64,000 bases of DNA. Source: Beroe forskalii. Lineage: Eukaryota; Ctenophora; Nuda; Beroida; Beroidae. Location: positions 372,001 to 436,000 of the forward strand of contig WFMF01000055.1 of assembly GCA_011033025.1 (NCBI GenBank), given 5' to 3'. The position numbers and the translations under genes were made by a program. The notes beneath the pieces are model-generated. The model was not told the DNA's origin, ran no database searches, and saw nothing but the letters and a program-made list of their open reading frames with translations. Below are positions 33,194-44,430 of the stretch, one piece after another (positions within the stretch are counted from its first letter, which is position 1; every line of letters starts with the position of its first letter).

Positions 33194-34385
33194 AATTTTC
33201 GCTCATGCAGGGGCATGAAAAAGGGGTTAAAATGGAGGTTCCCTATAGAATATCTTGAGTAACTTTTTCTTGGTACAACTTTAGACTGTAAACGACTCAG
33301 AAATGTGTCTCCAATCATGAAAATGGTCAATTTACCTGCAGCATAGAGCCAAATTTAGCAGTACCACTTTTTTACCCCTTTGCTTAGCGAAAAAGGGTTT
33401 TTGGGGATTATCTCGAAAACGGTTTGAGATAACGACTTGAAACCTTGATCCGCCCCACTAAATATGACCATTGCGCTCATTTCAGACTGGTCGTTGACCT
33501 CTCTATCTCAAAAGGAAGCGGAGATATCCCAATTTCAAATTTTCGCTTATGTGGGGGTACCAAAAAGGGGTAAAAATGGGGGTTCCTTAAGGAATATCTT
33601 GGGCAACTTTTTTTTGGTGCAACTTTAGACTATATGCGACTCAGAAACGTTTCTACAATTAAAAAAATGGTCAATTTGCCTGCAGTAGAGCCAAATGTAG
33701 CAGTACCACTTTTTTACCCCTTTGCGCTTAGGGAAAAAGGGGTTTTTGGGGATTATCTCGAAAACGGTTCGAGATAACGACTTCAAACCTTGACCCGCCC
33801 AACCAAATGTGACCATTGCGCACATTTTAGACTGGTCGTTGACCTCTCTATCTCAAAAGGAAGCGGAGATATCCCAATTTCAAATTTTCGCTTATGTGGG
33901 GGTACCAAAAAGGGGTAAAAATGGGGGTTCCTTAAGGAATATCTTGGGCAACTTTTTTTTGGTGCAACTTTAGACTATACTCGACTCAGAAACGTTTCTA
34001 CAATTAAAAAATGGTCAATTTGCCTGCAGTAGAGCCAAATGTAGCAGTACCACTTTTTTACCCCTTTATAGCTTAGAAAAGGGGTTTTTGGGGATTATCT
34101 CGAAAACGGTTCGGAGATAACGACTTCAAACCTTGACCCGCCCAACCAAATGTGACCATTGCGCACATTTTAGACTGGTCGTTGACCTCTATCTCAAAAG
34201 GAAGCAGAGATATGGCCTCTCAAAGTTTTACCCTACGCATGGGTAAAAAAGGGGTAAAAAATTAAGGTTCCCCAAGGATTTTTTTGGGCAACTTTTTTTT
34301 GGTGGTTCTTGGGCCTAGGGACTACCGAATTCCGTTCTAACATCTTTGGGAGGATTTAGTTCACGGGGGGTTATGGATCAATCCC
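33194..34385 (+). repeat. ~344-bp tandem repeat, array 2 (about 3.5 units)
   Basis: Units begin near 33194, 33538, 33882 and 34224 (degenerate last unit), a period of 344. Unit, orientation and terminal segment agree with array 1 (29884-30740). The second and third units here are more alike than either is to the first, consistent with recent local amplification. Confidence 0.92.
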
Positions 34386-34440
34386 TTACTATATAACTTT
34401 CTTACAACACGATTAAAAAATAATTTCGATGCTTACTTGA

Positions 34441-34526
34441 AAATGAATCGCCACAAACATATATATATATATATATAAAAATGAATCGCCACAAACATAT
34501 ATATATATATATAAAAAAATATATAA
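34441..34526 (+). repeat. (TA)n tracts with duplicated ATGAATCGCCACAAACA
   Basis: ATGAATCGCCACAAACA followed by (TA)n occurs twice in tandem (34442 and 34480). The second tract runs directly into Penelope-like coding sequence, the first of several (TA)n/Penelope junctions in the window. Confidence 0.85.
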
Positions 34527-36121
34527 AATTTACTTTAGAGTATAGCACAGAGGGCACCATCTTTCTTGACTTATTTGTTAGCACAGGTACTGACAACTGC
34601 ATAAAAACTAAAATCTATAGCAAGCCTTGTGACAGCCATGCATACCTTCTCCCCACTTCTTGCCACCCAGTTTATATACCTTAGGAGGTCTATTTATAAA
34701 GGTTGTAATTTGGGGATTTTTCGAAAAAATCCCCATATTTTCAACCTACCAAAATTTTGCCCGCCACAATTTTACTCCCCGATTTAATTCAACCCGCTTT
34801 CGAAATTTCTTGAACTATCTGTACTAAAACAGTACAATTTCGTTTCAGAGATGAGTTTTCAGTCAAATGGTTAAAACAATTGAAATTCAAAAATTTAGAA
34901 CAGTAATTAATGAAGCAGAGGCTCAGGAAGACGATCAAGAATTCGATTTGTAATATTAGAATTAATCTATTTTTCCATTGTTTTCCGCAAAAAATCTTTC
35001 ATTTGTCAGCAAAAAGTTAGAAAAATCACCCAATTTTATTTGGTGGGTGAAATTTGGGGATTTTTGAAAAAAATCCCCATATTTTCAACCTACCAAAATT
35101 TCAAACACCGCAATTTCGACCCATATAAATAGACCTCCTAAGGTATGTAAAAACATTCCCATAGGTGTCATGAAGCGTGTTAGGCGCAATTGCAGTGAAG
35201 AGGCTGACTTCACACTGGCCAAAACAGAATACAGTCAGTACCTGAGACATAGACAGTACAGCGAGGATGTAATTCAGGAGGCCATTGAGTCTGCAACACA
35301 ATGCACACGGGAGAGCCTGCTGGGAGTAGACAAGGTCTCAGGTAGTTCCAATCCTGTCAAGAAACAGTATCCTCTAGTCATGAAATTCAATCAGAAATTA
35401 CCGTTAATGTCGAAGATTATCAGAGATAATCTCCACATATTAGACTCACATCTGAGACAAAAAGAAATGTTCAATTGTAAATCTCTTTTCGTTTCATATA
35501 AGATGGAGAAGAATTTAAAATCTTTAATCTGTAAAAATAAGTACACCAATAAACTCTCTGTAGCTAGTAACCTGGTTGTTAGTAATGTAGATGAAAATGC
35601 TGATAGTAACACCATAAGTAATATCAATCATGGTTGTTTTAAGTGTCCCAAATTGTGTACTCTCTGTAAAAATTTTATGATTGAATCCAATTCTTTCACC
35701 TCTCCAAATATTAATAGACAGTTTTTAATCAAATCCCGTTTAACATGTGACACACAGAACATTATTTATGTAATTTATGACAAAATTTGTGAAAAAATTT
35801 TCTATGTTGGTTATACAGGTGACACCATGAAAGTGAGATGGGCTAACCATAAATCATATTAAGTATGGTAAGAAGTCCTGTGAAATGTCAACCCACTTCA
35901 CCAAGCATAGTACAGGCCTGCATAAACTAGACAAGTCCACCACAACAGCGTTCACTGCCTCTCTTAAAAACCACCTTAGCATAATTTTGATTGAATGTGT
36001 GGATCCCATACCAGGTAAAAGCATGAAAGAGGCATGTGAAATTAGAGAAACTTATTGGCAAGGAGCTCTGAAAGCTACTAGACTTTTCGGTGGCATCAAT
36101 AAACGTACCAATAGAAATTAA
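34527..36121 (+). pseudogene. Penelope-like element, family 1 copy A: end of RT plus GIY-YIG endonuclease
   Basis: The 5'-truncated copy begins in the last part of the reverse transcriptase (IKFTLEYSTEGTIFLDL, then SCHPVYI). Coding resumes after a 465-bp MITE (34679-35143) with KNIPIGVMKRVRRNC. Further on are the cysteine motif CFKCPKLCTLCK (about 35635) and the GIY-YIG nuclease (IIYVIYD, then FYVGYTG, then the Arg-containing KVRWANHKS). A one-base deletion near 35855 breaks the frame; the end resumes at 35885 and closes with ETYWQGALKATRLFGGINK and a stop at 36121. In this class the RT copies the element RNA and the nuclease nicks the target. MITE, frameshift and truncation make this copy inactive. 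Confidence 0.9.
34679..35143 (+). mobile_element. 465-bp MITE inside the Penelope copy, TA duplication
   Basis: The ends are perfect 20-bp inverted repeats (CCTTAGGAGGTCTATTTATA and its complement), flanked by TA (34677-34678, 35144-35145). Removing the element and one TA brings the interrupted Penelope reading frame back into register, which supports the boundaries. Inside, a ~50-bp segment with the hairpin GGGGATTTTTCGAAAAAATC occurs twice as a direct repeat (about 34709 and 35051). There is no coding capacity. Confidence 0.9.
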
Positions 36122-36547
36122 TGGCCATTTGCTCGCCCCCACACAGGCTGCCTATCACCTTGTGACCAACATGGGCCCCTTGTAAAGCTTTTTAGTGAGG
36201 TCAGCTGTGACTTTTTCAGGTTTTTAGTTAGAGTATTTTCTTTTTTCAAATTCACCCCCAGTTTAGCTAGTCACTGGCTAAGCATTTTTGCTTTTCAATT
36301 TAATACTGATTTAATTTTATCAGTTGTATTTCGGATACATTGATATTTTGATGATATTTGATTTATTTCAGATTTAATAAATGATGTATTACAGATTACA
36401 ATGAATTACTTGTGAATTGATTTTGACAGTAATTTACTAACCTGAAAATTTTTGTATAGGCTATGAAGAATTATATTCGAGCTAGTACCTTCACCATTTC
36501 CTCTCTAACCCCGCAGTTTCATTCGTCTACTAGTGGATTTCTAAGAT

Positions 36548-36584
<37 letters not shown>
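36122..36584 (+). repeat. Penelope family 1 3' tail ending in (TA)n
   Basis: Non-coding tail after the stop of copy A. It finishes GTGGATTTCTAAGATATTC followed by (TA)n (36552-36584). The same tail occurs in copy B (37053-40251, split by two insertions) and as a tail-only copy at 45046-45165, each time ending at the same word before (TA)n. This defines the 3' end of the family. Confidence 0.85.
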
Positions 36585-36588
<4 letters not shown>

Positions 36589-36934
36589 AGCAATACCTTG
36601 AATTATGTAATAGATTATATAAGATTAACCTCTGTCATATTACCCAGTTTGAATTGAAATTTGAATGATTGATTGAAATAAAACCAATTTTACTCCCAAT
36701 TACAGGTTGATTTTTTCAGGTTATTATTCTTTTCAGGATTTTAGTTTACCAATTGAAATTTCCCATTATTGCTAACACCTTGTGAACTTTTTCCAAAGCA
36801 TTTCCAGGTTATATTTTTCTGATGGAACTAACCCAGGCAATTTTATGTGTTTCAGAGATTATGATTCAATGCTTTTAAAGATTCGCGAGACGTTAGCAAC
36901 ATTCATTCGTTTCATTGTGTTAGAGAAAGTTAAG

Positions 36935-36973
<39 letters not shown>
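36585..36973 (+). repeat. Spacer repeat, inverted copy at 44791-45019; (TA)n at its end
   Basis: 36750-36937 (words CTAACACCTTGTGAAC, GGAACTAACCCAGGCAA) is present reverse-complemented at 44791-45019. It ends in (TA)n (36938-36973) that abuts copy B. It may belong to the 5' part of a Penelope element, but I cannot assign it. Confidence 0.6.
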
Positions 36974-36974
<1 letters not shown>

Positions 36975-36976
<2 letters not shown>

Positions 36977-37052
36977 AGAAACCTACTGGCAAGGAGCTTT
37001 GAAAGCAACTAGACTTTTCGGTGGCATAAACAAACGCACTAATAGGAACTAG
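36975..37052 (+). pseudogene. Penelope family 1 copy B: last 25 codons only
   Basis: This encodes ETYWQGALKATRLFGGINK and stops at TAG, matching the last codons of copy A, then continues into the family 1 tail. The copy is 5'-truncated directly at a (TA)n tract. The tail is split by the element at 37159-39273 and the MITE at 39471-40086, and finishes at the (TA)n tract 40252-40356. Confidence 0.85.
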
Positions 37053-37868
37053 TTGTCATTTGCTAGCCTCCACACAGGCGCCTAGTCACATACGTACCAA
37101 CATAGGCTCTTGTTTACCTGTTGGTTTTTAAGTCTGTCAGTTTCTCGGAGTATTTTTGGGCATAATAGGCCGCGAACTTTAGTTCGCCGCGAACCCGGGC
37201 GAACTCAGGGCGAACCAGCGAACTCCAGCGAGTTCGCCAGCGTTCTCGACAGTTCGCCAATTTTTTCCTTGGCGAACTCCGCTGAAAGTTCGCCGAGAGT
37301 TAAGCCAGACGTTCGCCGAACTCAGGCGGCTCGAGCGAACTCAAGCGGGAACCAGCCAGGAGTTCGCCGCAAACTTCTTGAACCAGTTAGCCGAACTAGT
37401 TCATAGCGAACTTAAAATTTTTGGTTGGCGAACTATTTTTTTGAGTTCGCGGCGGACTCGTTCGCGGCGAACGAGTTCGCAGCGAACCATGGCGGACTAG
37501 TTCGCCGCGAACTACTTTTAAGTTCAAGAACTAGTTCGCGGCGAACTCTTGTCCGACGTTGTCTGACCCCTTCGGCCTTCGGTTAGGGTTTGGGTTAGGG
37601 TTTGGGTTGGGTTTGGGTTAGGGCCCATCCATGAACTATAAAGGACGTCCGCAAAATTTCGAGCATTTAGACCCCTCCCTCCCTTGTCCGCAAACGTCGG
37701 CATTTCAGAAACCCCTCCTTCCCCACAGGACGTCCGCACTAGTTTCTCAAAAATCTTTTGAGTCATCATTCTGGGCCCGAAATTTCACGATTTTCTCGTG
37801 AAATAACCGTCAAATCGACCATAACTTCCAAAAATTGCGGACGTCCGCATTTGACCAAACACCGGCTA

Positions 37869-38085
37869 GTGTCCCATATAACTCTGGGCTCTTCATTATC
37901 TATGATAATGACGTCAGTCAGAAAAATGTAGTTAAGCGCACCTAGCGCTTTGAGGACTTGGGTTAAGGTCACGATTAGGGTCAGGATTTGTTAGGGTTAG
38001 GGTTAGGATTAAGGTTAGGTTTAGGATACAGAAAGATTGACCTTTAGGTCTGTGACGTCAGCCGGAGTTATATGGGACACATACC
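37869..38085 (-). mobile_element. Telomere-like TIR module inside the foldback element, reverse orientation
   Basis: GTGTCCCATATAACTC at left and GAGTTATATGGGACAC at right enclose TGACGTCA words, GCGCACCTAGCGC and a TTAGGG-like run. It is a relative of the 4195-4443 module in opposite orientation. Confidence 0.65.
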
Positions 38086-38132
38086 CAAACACCCCCTCCC
38101 CCCTAATCCTATGTCCACAAACGTCCGCATTG

Positions 38133-38381
38133 GGTATGTCTCCCATATAAACGGCTCTGAGTGACGTCACAGATCTAAACGTCAATTTTTCTGTATCGTT
38201 AACCTAACCATAGCCCTAACCAAAACCCTAACCTTAATCCTAACCCTAACCCTAACAAATCCTGACCCTAACCAGAACCCTAACCTTAGTCCTGAAAGCG
38301 CTAGGTGCGCTTGATTTTATTTTTCTGAGTGACGTCATTGTCATAGATAATGAAGGCTCCCGTTTACATGGGAGACTGACC
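38133..38381 (+). mobile_element. 249-bp telomere-like TIR module, well preserved
   Basis: Near-identical in length and sequence to 4195-4443: GTCTCCCATATAAACGG and its facing end CCCGTTTACATGGGAGAC, two TGACGTCA palindromes, and a CCCTAA-type core ending in GCGCTAGGTGCGC. This shows the module moves or is copied independently of the inverted arms. Confidence 0.75.
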
Positions 38382-38439
38382 CCGCATTGGGCAGACTCCC
38401 TCCTCCCCCCTCATTGCGGACGTCCTTTATGGATGGCCC

Positions 38440-38790
38440 CTTAGGGTTTGGGTTAGGGTTTGGGTTAGGGTTAGGGTTTGGGTTAGGGTTTGGGTTAGGG
38501 TTTGGGTTAGGGTTTGGGTTAGGGTTTGGGTTAGGGTTTGGGTTAGGGTTTGGGTTAGGGTTTGGGTTAGGGTTTGGGTTAGGGTTTGGGTTAGGGTTTG
38601 GTTCAGGGTTTGGGTTTGGGTTAGGGTTAGGGTTTGGGTTTGGGTTAGGGTTTGGGTTAGGGTTTGGGTTAGGGTTTGGGTTTGGGTTTGGGTTAGGGTT
38701 TGGGTTAGGGTTAGGGTTTGGGTTAGGATTAGGGGTTGGGTTCGGGTTTGGGTTCGCGTTTGGATTCGGGTTAGGGTTTGGGTTGCGAAC
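38440..38790 (+). repeat. Interstitial (TTTGGGTTAGGG)n array
   Basis: About 340 bp of TTTGGGTTAGGG dodecamers with occasional doubled TTAGGG or TTTGGG and a degenerate right edge. Open frames of 150-170 codons here (NPNPNP, TQTLTQ, GFGLGFG) are repeat translations. It is inside a foldback element, so it is not a chromosome end. Confidence 0.95.
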
Positions 38791-39470
38791 AATCGTTCGA
38801 GGTGAACTAGTTTGGCAGTTTGCAGCGGAATTGTTATAGTTGATGACAAACAAGTTCGCAGCATAAAATGAATAATGAAGTTCACCGCGAACTAGTTCGC
38901 CGCGAACTTAGAAAAAATTAGTTATTGGCAAACTAGTTCGCGGGGAACTAGTCCACCGTGAACTTGTTCGCCACGAACTAGTTCGCCGCGAACGATTGTT
39001 CGCCGGCGAACAATCGTTCGCCAACCAAAAATTTTAAGTTCGCTGCACTAGTTCATGGCGAACTAGTTCATCAGTTTGCGGCGAACTCCAGCGGGACCGC
39101 CTGAGTTCGCTCGAGTTCGCCCGAGTTCGGCGAACTCTCGGCGAACTTCAGCGGAGTTCGCCAAGGAAAAAATTGGCGAACTGTCGACGGCTGCGAACCC
39201 GCGCGGAGTTCGCGCGGGTTCGCCTGAGTTCGCCCGAGTTCGCGGCGAACTAAAGTTCGCGGCCTATTATGCCTATTTTTGGCTAGGAATTTTTCAACTT
39301 TTTTCAAATTCACCTTCTGTTTTACTAGATTCTAGTTTAATCAGGAAACTTTTGATTTGATAATTATTACTAATTTATATATCAGTTATATCTCGAATTC
39401 ATGATTGATTTGATGATATTAGATTTATTTCCGATCTTATGAATTATGTATTACAGTTACCAATAAATTA

Positions 39471-40086
39471 CCTTATTGTAGGAAATTAAGCACTCAGAAA
39501 ATTAAGCACCAATGCTTCCAAAAGGGCCTAATTTCATGGTGCTTAATGACGTGCTGGCTTAATTTTTTAATACCTCAATTTTCAATTAATTTTGGGATTC
39601 AAAATGGCATAAAATGTTCGATATTTTGCTACATTTTCAGTGATTATGTAAACCATTAAACCAATGAAAATACAGAATCGAAATAATAATGTAACAAATC
39701 AAATATTTTCGTCTTCAGCCCCCATCTTATCATTGACGTAAGCACGGAGCACCAAAAACTTAGCCTTTTCTACAAGTGACCATTCAGCTTTGACTTGACT
39801 CATGATTTCCAGCCCTCCATATGTGATCGGAGACCGGAACTGTTCTTTAGCCAAAACTTCTACAGAGAACTTATGTAGGTGTAATTCATCGCATAGAAAA
39901 TGCAGAAAAAATTGCGTGTAATTTGAATACATTATGAAAACATTGCATTAAGCTTCATGAAATGTAGCCTACATTTAATTACGCCGACATGTAATTAAGC
40001 ACCAGACCTCTCAAAAGGGTCTAATTTCATGGTGCTTAATGACGTGTAGGCTTAATTTTTTGAGTGCTTAATTTCCAACAATAAGG
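39471..40086 (+). mobile_element. 616-bp MITE with CCTTATTGTAGG ends, TA duplication
   Basis: CCTTATTGTAGGAAATTAAG is matched at the right end by the complement with one or two differences, and TA flanks both ends (39469-39470, 40087-40088). It splits the Penelope family 1 tail: copy A has the uninterrupted site at about 36400, giving an empty-site comparison. Sub-terminal GGTGCTTAATGACGTG words repeat. On the minus strand (39699-39932) a 77-codon open frame reads like protein (EQFRSPITYGGLEIMSQVK) but matches no family I know; it could be a captured exon or chance. Confidence 0.88.
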
Positions 40087-40247
40087 TATGTGTGAATTGA
40101 TTGAATGATTAATTACATCAGTAATTTATTAACCTGAAAATTTTTGTATAGGCTATGAAGAATTGTATTCGAGCTAGTACCTTCAACACCATCATTTCCC
40201 TCTCCTAACCCCGCAGTTTCACTTGTCTACTAGTAGATTTCTAAGAT

Positions 40248-40748
<501 letters not shown>

Positions 40749-41111
40749 TCCTTTGTTACCCCTTCATAATATGAGCGAACAATTGGCATTGTCCAAATGG
40801 GCAACCTTTTTTGTGTTTCTGAACCCTGATTTGCTTATAATTTTTCTCTGGTCTGTGATTTTTCATTTTCAATTTTGTTTTGTTATTCCGCAGGTACTGG
40901 TTTTTTGAAATATTTTTCAAATTTCTGAATATGAACCCTTGCCTTTTCTATTTTTTATAGTTAAAACTTGCACCTTGATTATTTAAACTTTACAGAGAAC
41001 ATGATTGGATGTAAAGACTTGATGTCGAGGATCTAGTCCAAACTTGTGTGTTTCATTTGACTCTCTAGAATCTAGAAATCTCATATATATTTCTATTCTA
41101 GTCAGTCAATC

Positions 41112-44100
41112 TTGTTCATGGTGTTTGGTGATTCCACGTTTGTCCAACCTTGTGAAAGCATTATTTTGGAATCTCAGAAGTATCCTTCTACGGAAGTGAT
41201 CCCATTGGACACGAGTGTTTTCTTGAGGTTTATTCAGTTCGGGTGTCTGGTTTCTTTTTGCTTTTCATGCTTCAAATTTTTACAGTTTTCAAAAACAAAT
41301 TTGTGGGTAACAGTGTGCCTCAGTACACTGATACTATCAATCATGTCACAAGGAAATCTACAAAGACATAGTTTCCTTAAACCGCTAGTACGATCTGCGG
41401 AAAAAGCTGTCAGGATAGAATGTCAATTCCAATTCCTACAAGACAGTATAAATCAAAGTACCATTCCTTCGGGAATAAAATCTCAATGTTCATTCAGGAG
41501 TAGTATTCAAGATAATGTTCTTCAAATGAGCTAGATATATGATGGAGTTGCTGCATCTCGTGTTCAAGATGTTCTCTTAATCTACTATCAGAGCTGGAAG
41601 AATATGCTTTGGAAAAAATTCTACGCTGCTATGTTCAAAATAAAGCAAACCATCAGTGAAAAATGATTTCAATCGCATTTCAGAATTTTGTTTGATAAGA
41701 TCAGAAAGGAGAAAAGTAAGCAGAAGAATACTCATGCATCAAAGCTGAATAGGGATAAAGAGACTTGTTCTACGAAAGCCTCTTATATCCCAATACCAAA
41801 TATTCAACTCCAACCAACAAAACTCAATGAATCAACTAAAAAACATAAACGTGGAAAACACAAAAAACTCAAAATACACCAGGATAAGACCACATAGAAT
41901 ACCAAAACACAGAAAAGATAGACAGATCATCAAAAATGACTCAACAACCATAGAAGACATACCAATGGAAGTCCTACAGAAATCAGTTATAAATCTGTCA
42001 TCAAAAACACTTACCAAAGACCATCTTAAAGTATTCCACCTTGGAGGATCATTTGCTCCCACTCCAAAGCTACCTAACCTTCTCAAATTCAAAGATGATG
42101 TCCTGAAATGGTCTAACTCAATGAGATCTGCTTACAACAGATCCCTCATCCAACTTGAAAGTAACAATTTGCTACCCTCTCAAATACAGAATTTGCATCC
42201 AGGAATTCTTGAAATGGAAAAGAAGCTTTTATCAGGTTTCAAGAAACCTGTGTCTTTTAATTCCACATTATGCAAATCTCATGCTGTTGAATTATTCATT
42301 AGCAAAGTAAATGATGAGATTAATAAATATAGTAGCAAACGTCAAAGAACAAACCCTTCTAACATCAGCAAAACTTTATCAAAAAGCTATATCAGAAATG
42401 AAAGCATGGAATGACATAGTGTTCAGAGTGTTTGATAAAGGGAAAGGTTTCTTGTGCTTGATAGGGATGATTACATTGCTAGAACAGAAAGTGAACTCAA
42501 ACCAGACACTTTTTGAAAAATTGAAGATCCAGATCAAGCCACCACTGCATGTTTAAATGCAATAAAATCATGGACTCAAAATTCAAAGATGAGCCAGGGA
42601 TGACTAGCAGAATAGTAGATTGGGTAACACCTAATGAAGACAACTGCCCGGAAACAACTACTGTAATTTCAAAGCCCACAAACCTGAAAAAACTACCCAG
42701 GACGTCTAATAAGCACAGGTTGTAATAGTTACACTAAAAACCTAGCAATACTCACAGCCCACGAATTAAAAAAAGGTCCCACTGAACACTGCCTCATTGA
42801 CACCAACCATTTTCTTCGGAAAATCGATAACCTCAACCAATCTGTCCCTTAGAAACAAGGATTCATTTTATTTCTGTTCGTTTGATATTGTGAGTATGTT
42901 CCCTAGCATCAGCAAAAACCTAGGCCTTGATGCCTGCCAAAAGCACCTTGATAAACGCATCAACCCACTTTTTTCCAGCATTTGTATTGTGGAAGCAATA
43001 GAAATAACTCTGGACAACAACCTTACTCTGTTTAATGGGACAATGTATTCACAAAAGAAGGGTACTGCAATGGGACCCTCCAATGCTTGTGACTATGCAG
43101 ATGTCGCATTATCAGCATTAGATGACTTGGTTCATTCTGAAGACCTCTCAACCAACCATAACATTTGCAAACCCACCTTGTTTGAAAGATTCCGTGATGA
43201 TATTTTCATCATATGGACTCACAACCTTCAGAGTTTGCAGCAGTTTTTCAACTTTCTTAACTCATTTCATCAAGACATAAAATTCACTATGTCTGAACCT
43301 ACATCTACTGGAATGGAGTTTCTTGACCTCTGGGTATATTTTAAGGATGGAATCATCCACACCAAACCTTATAGCAAACCAGTGACAACCACCATTATTT
43401 GAATCCGAATTCATCACCCGGCGCATACCCTATCAAATATACCATATAGCATAGCGTGCCGTGTTTTTAAGTTTTCATCAGAGCGTACAGAATATCTTAA
43501 TGCTAAACTAGAGTATACTAATTATTTGTTAAATCATTAGATGGTACAATAAGAATCTCATTGACAATGCTTTTACCAAAGTTGAAAGTCTAGATAGGAA
43601 TAAGTTATTTAAAAGGTAATGAAGTCAATGATGATGATATTTTAGAAACTAGCGAAGAAATTACTAGTAGGAATTTCCCTTTAGTAATAGACTTCAATCC
43701 AGACTTACCTCCTGTTAGTAAATTTATACACAAATACAAATATCTATTAGAATTACACCCCGAAACTTGTAAAGTTATCAACCCTAAAAAAGTATTTGTG
43801 TCATATAGAGGTAATAAGACTATTAAAGAAATTTTGGCACCTAGTAAACTTAAGCAGTTAGAACTTACCAATGAAGTTGCAAAGACTGGTGTTACTAACT
43901 CGAATGTAGGATGTTTTAAATGTAGTAAAGCTTGTAAGTTCTGTAAGTTATTTTTGGTTCATCCCGATTTTATAACTAGCTACCATACAGACAAGAAATT
44001 TGATTTTCGTCATAATATGAACTGTGAAACCAAATGGGTTATCTATTTAATAGATGATTTAGTATGTAAAAGGTCCTATGTAGGCAGTAGTGAAATAAGC

Positions 44101-44430
44101 ACTAAATCACGATGGACAAACCATAAATCTCACATAAGACATAGTTTAGCTACTTGTGAGATAACTAAACATTTCAAAGAAGATAAATCTAACCATAATT
44201 TTAACAGAAAATGCAAATTGAACGATTTTGATAATATTTTGAAAATGCATTTGAATGTAACAATAATTGATTATTTGACAACTGATTGTAATACTCAGAA
44301 TCTCAAAAATAGGGAGGCTTATTGGCAAAACCAATTGCGCACATACAGTAACTATGGAGGGTTCAACAAGAGAGATCCTAGAACTGAGACAAGTCAGTCG
44401 TACATGTCTCAGCAACAGGTTCAGCAATAG
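41112..44430 (+). pseudogene. Penelope family 2 copy D: near full-length RT plus GIY-YIG element, decayed
   Basis: Domains in order across several frames: an N-terminal region (41112-41534, FQFLQDSINQSTIPSG); a Lys-rich stretch; the block VINLSSKTLTKDHLKV then SFAPTP (about 41965-42065) typical of Penelope proteins; RT motifs DKGKGF (about 42436), SFDIVSMFPSI (42882), KKGTAMGPSNACDYAD (43060) and RFRDDIFIIW (43187); FLDLWVYF (43320); the cysteine motif CFKCSKACKFCK (43912) with HNMNC (44013); and the nuclease (WVIYLIDD, SYVGSS, KSRWTNHKS), ending YWQNQLRTYSNYGGFNKR. Breaks lie near 41535, 41900, 42415, 42560-42790 and 43403-43600. RT and nuclease residues look intact, but this copy cannot make the whole protein. 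Confidence 0.92.

Larger units (their letters stand above)
37159..39273 (+). mobile_element. 2.1-kb foldback element, ~390-bp TIRs of GTTCGCCGCGAAC words, 8-bp duplication
   Basis: The outer ends are GGCATAATAGGCCGCGAAC and its complement. The TIRs (about 37159-37550 and 38790-39273) stay alignable for roughly 390 bp and are dense in GTTCGCCGCGAAC and GAACTAGTTCGC palindromes. TATTTTTG precedes and follows the element (37151-37158, 39274-39281), giving an 8-bp target duplication (9 bp if the terminal G is shared). It sits in the tail of Penelope copy B; copy A lacks it. The core holds two telomere-like TIR modules and a TTTGGGTTAGGG array. No transposase is present. The duplication size would suit hAT-, P- or Mutator-like elements; undecided. 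Confidence 0.85.

Noticed and set aside
36463..37012. Frames with YIYIYIY runs
   Set aside because: They are created by (TA)n microsatellites joined to Penelope tails.
38440..38790. True telomere end
   Set aside because: It is enclosed by the inverted ends of a mobile element and by unrelated sequence on both sides, so it is interstitial.
38341..38885. 150-170 codon frames rich in NP, TQTL or GFGLG
   Set aside because: Simple translations of the TTTGGGTTAGGG array on both strands.
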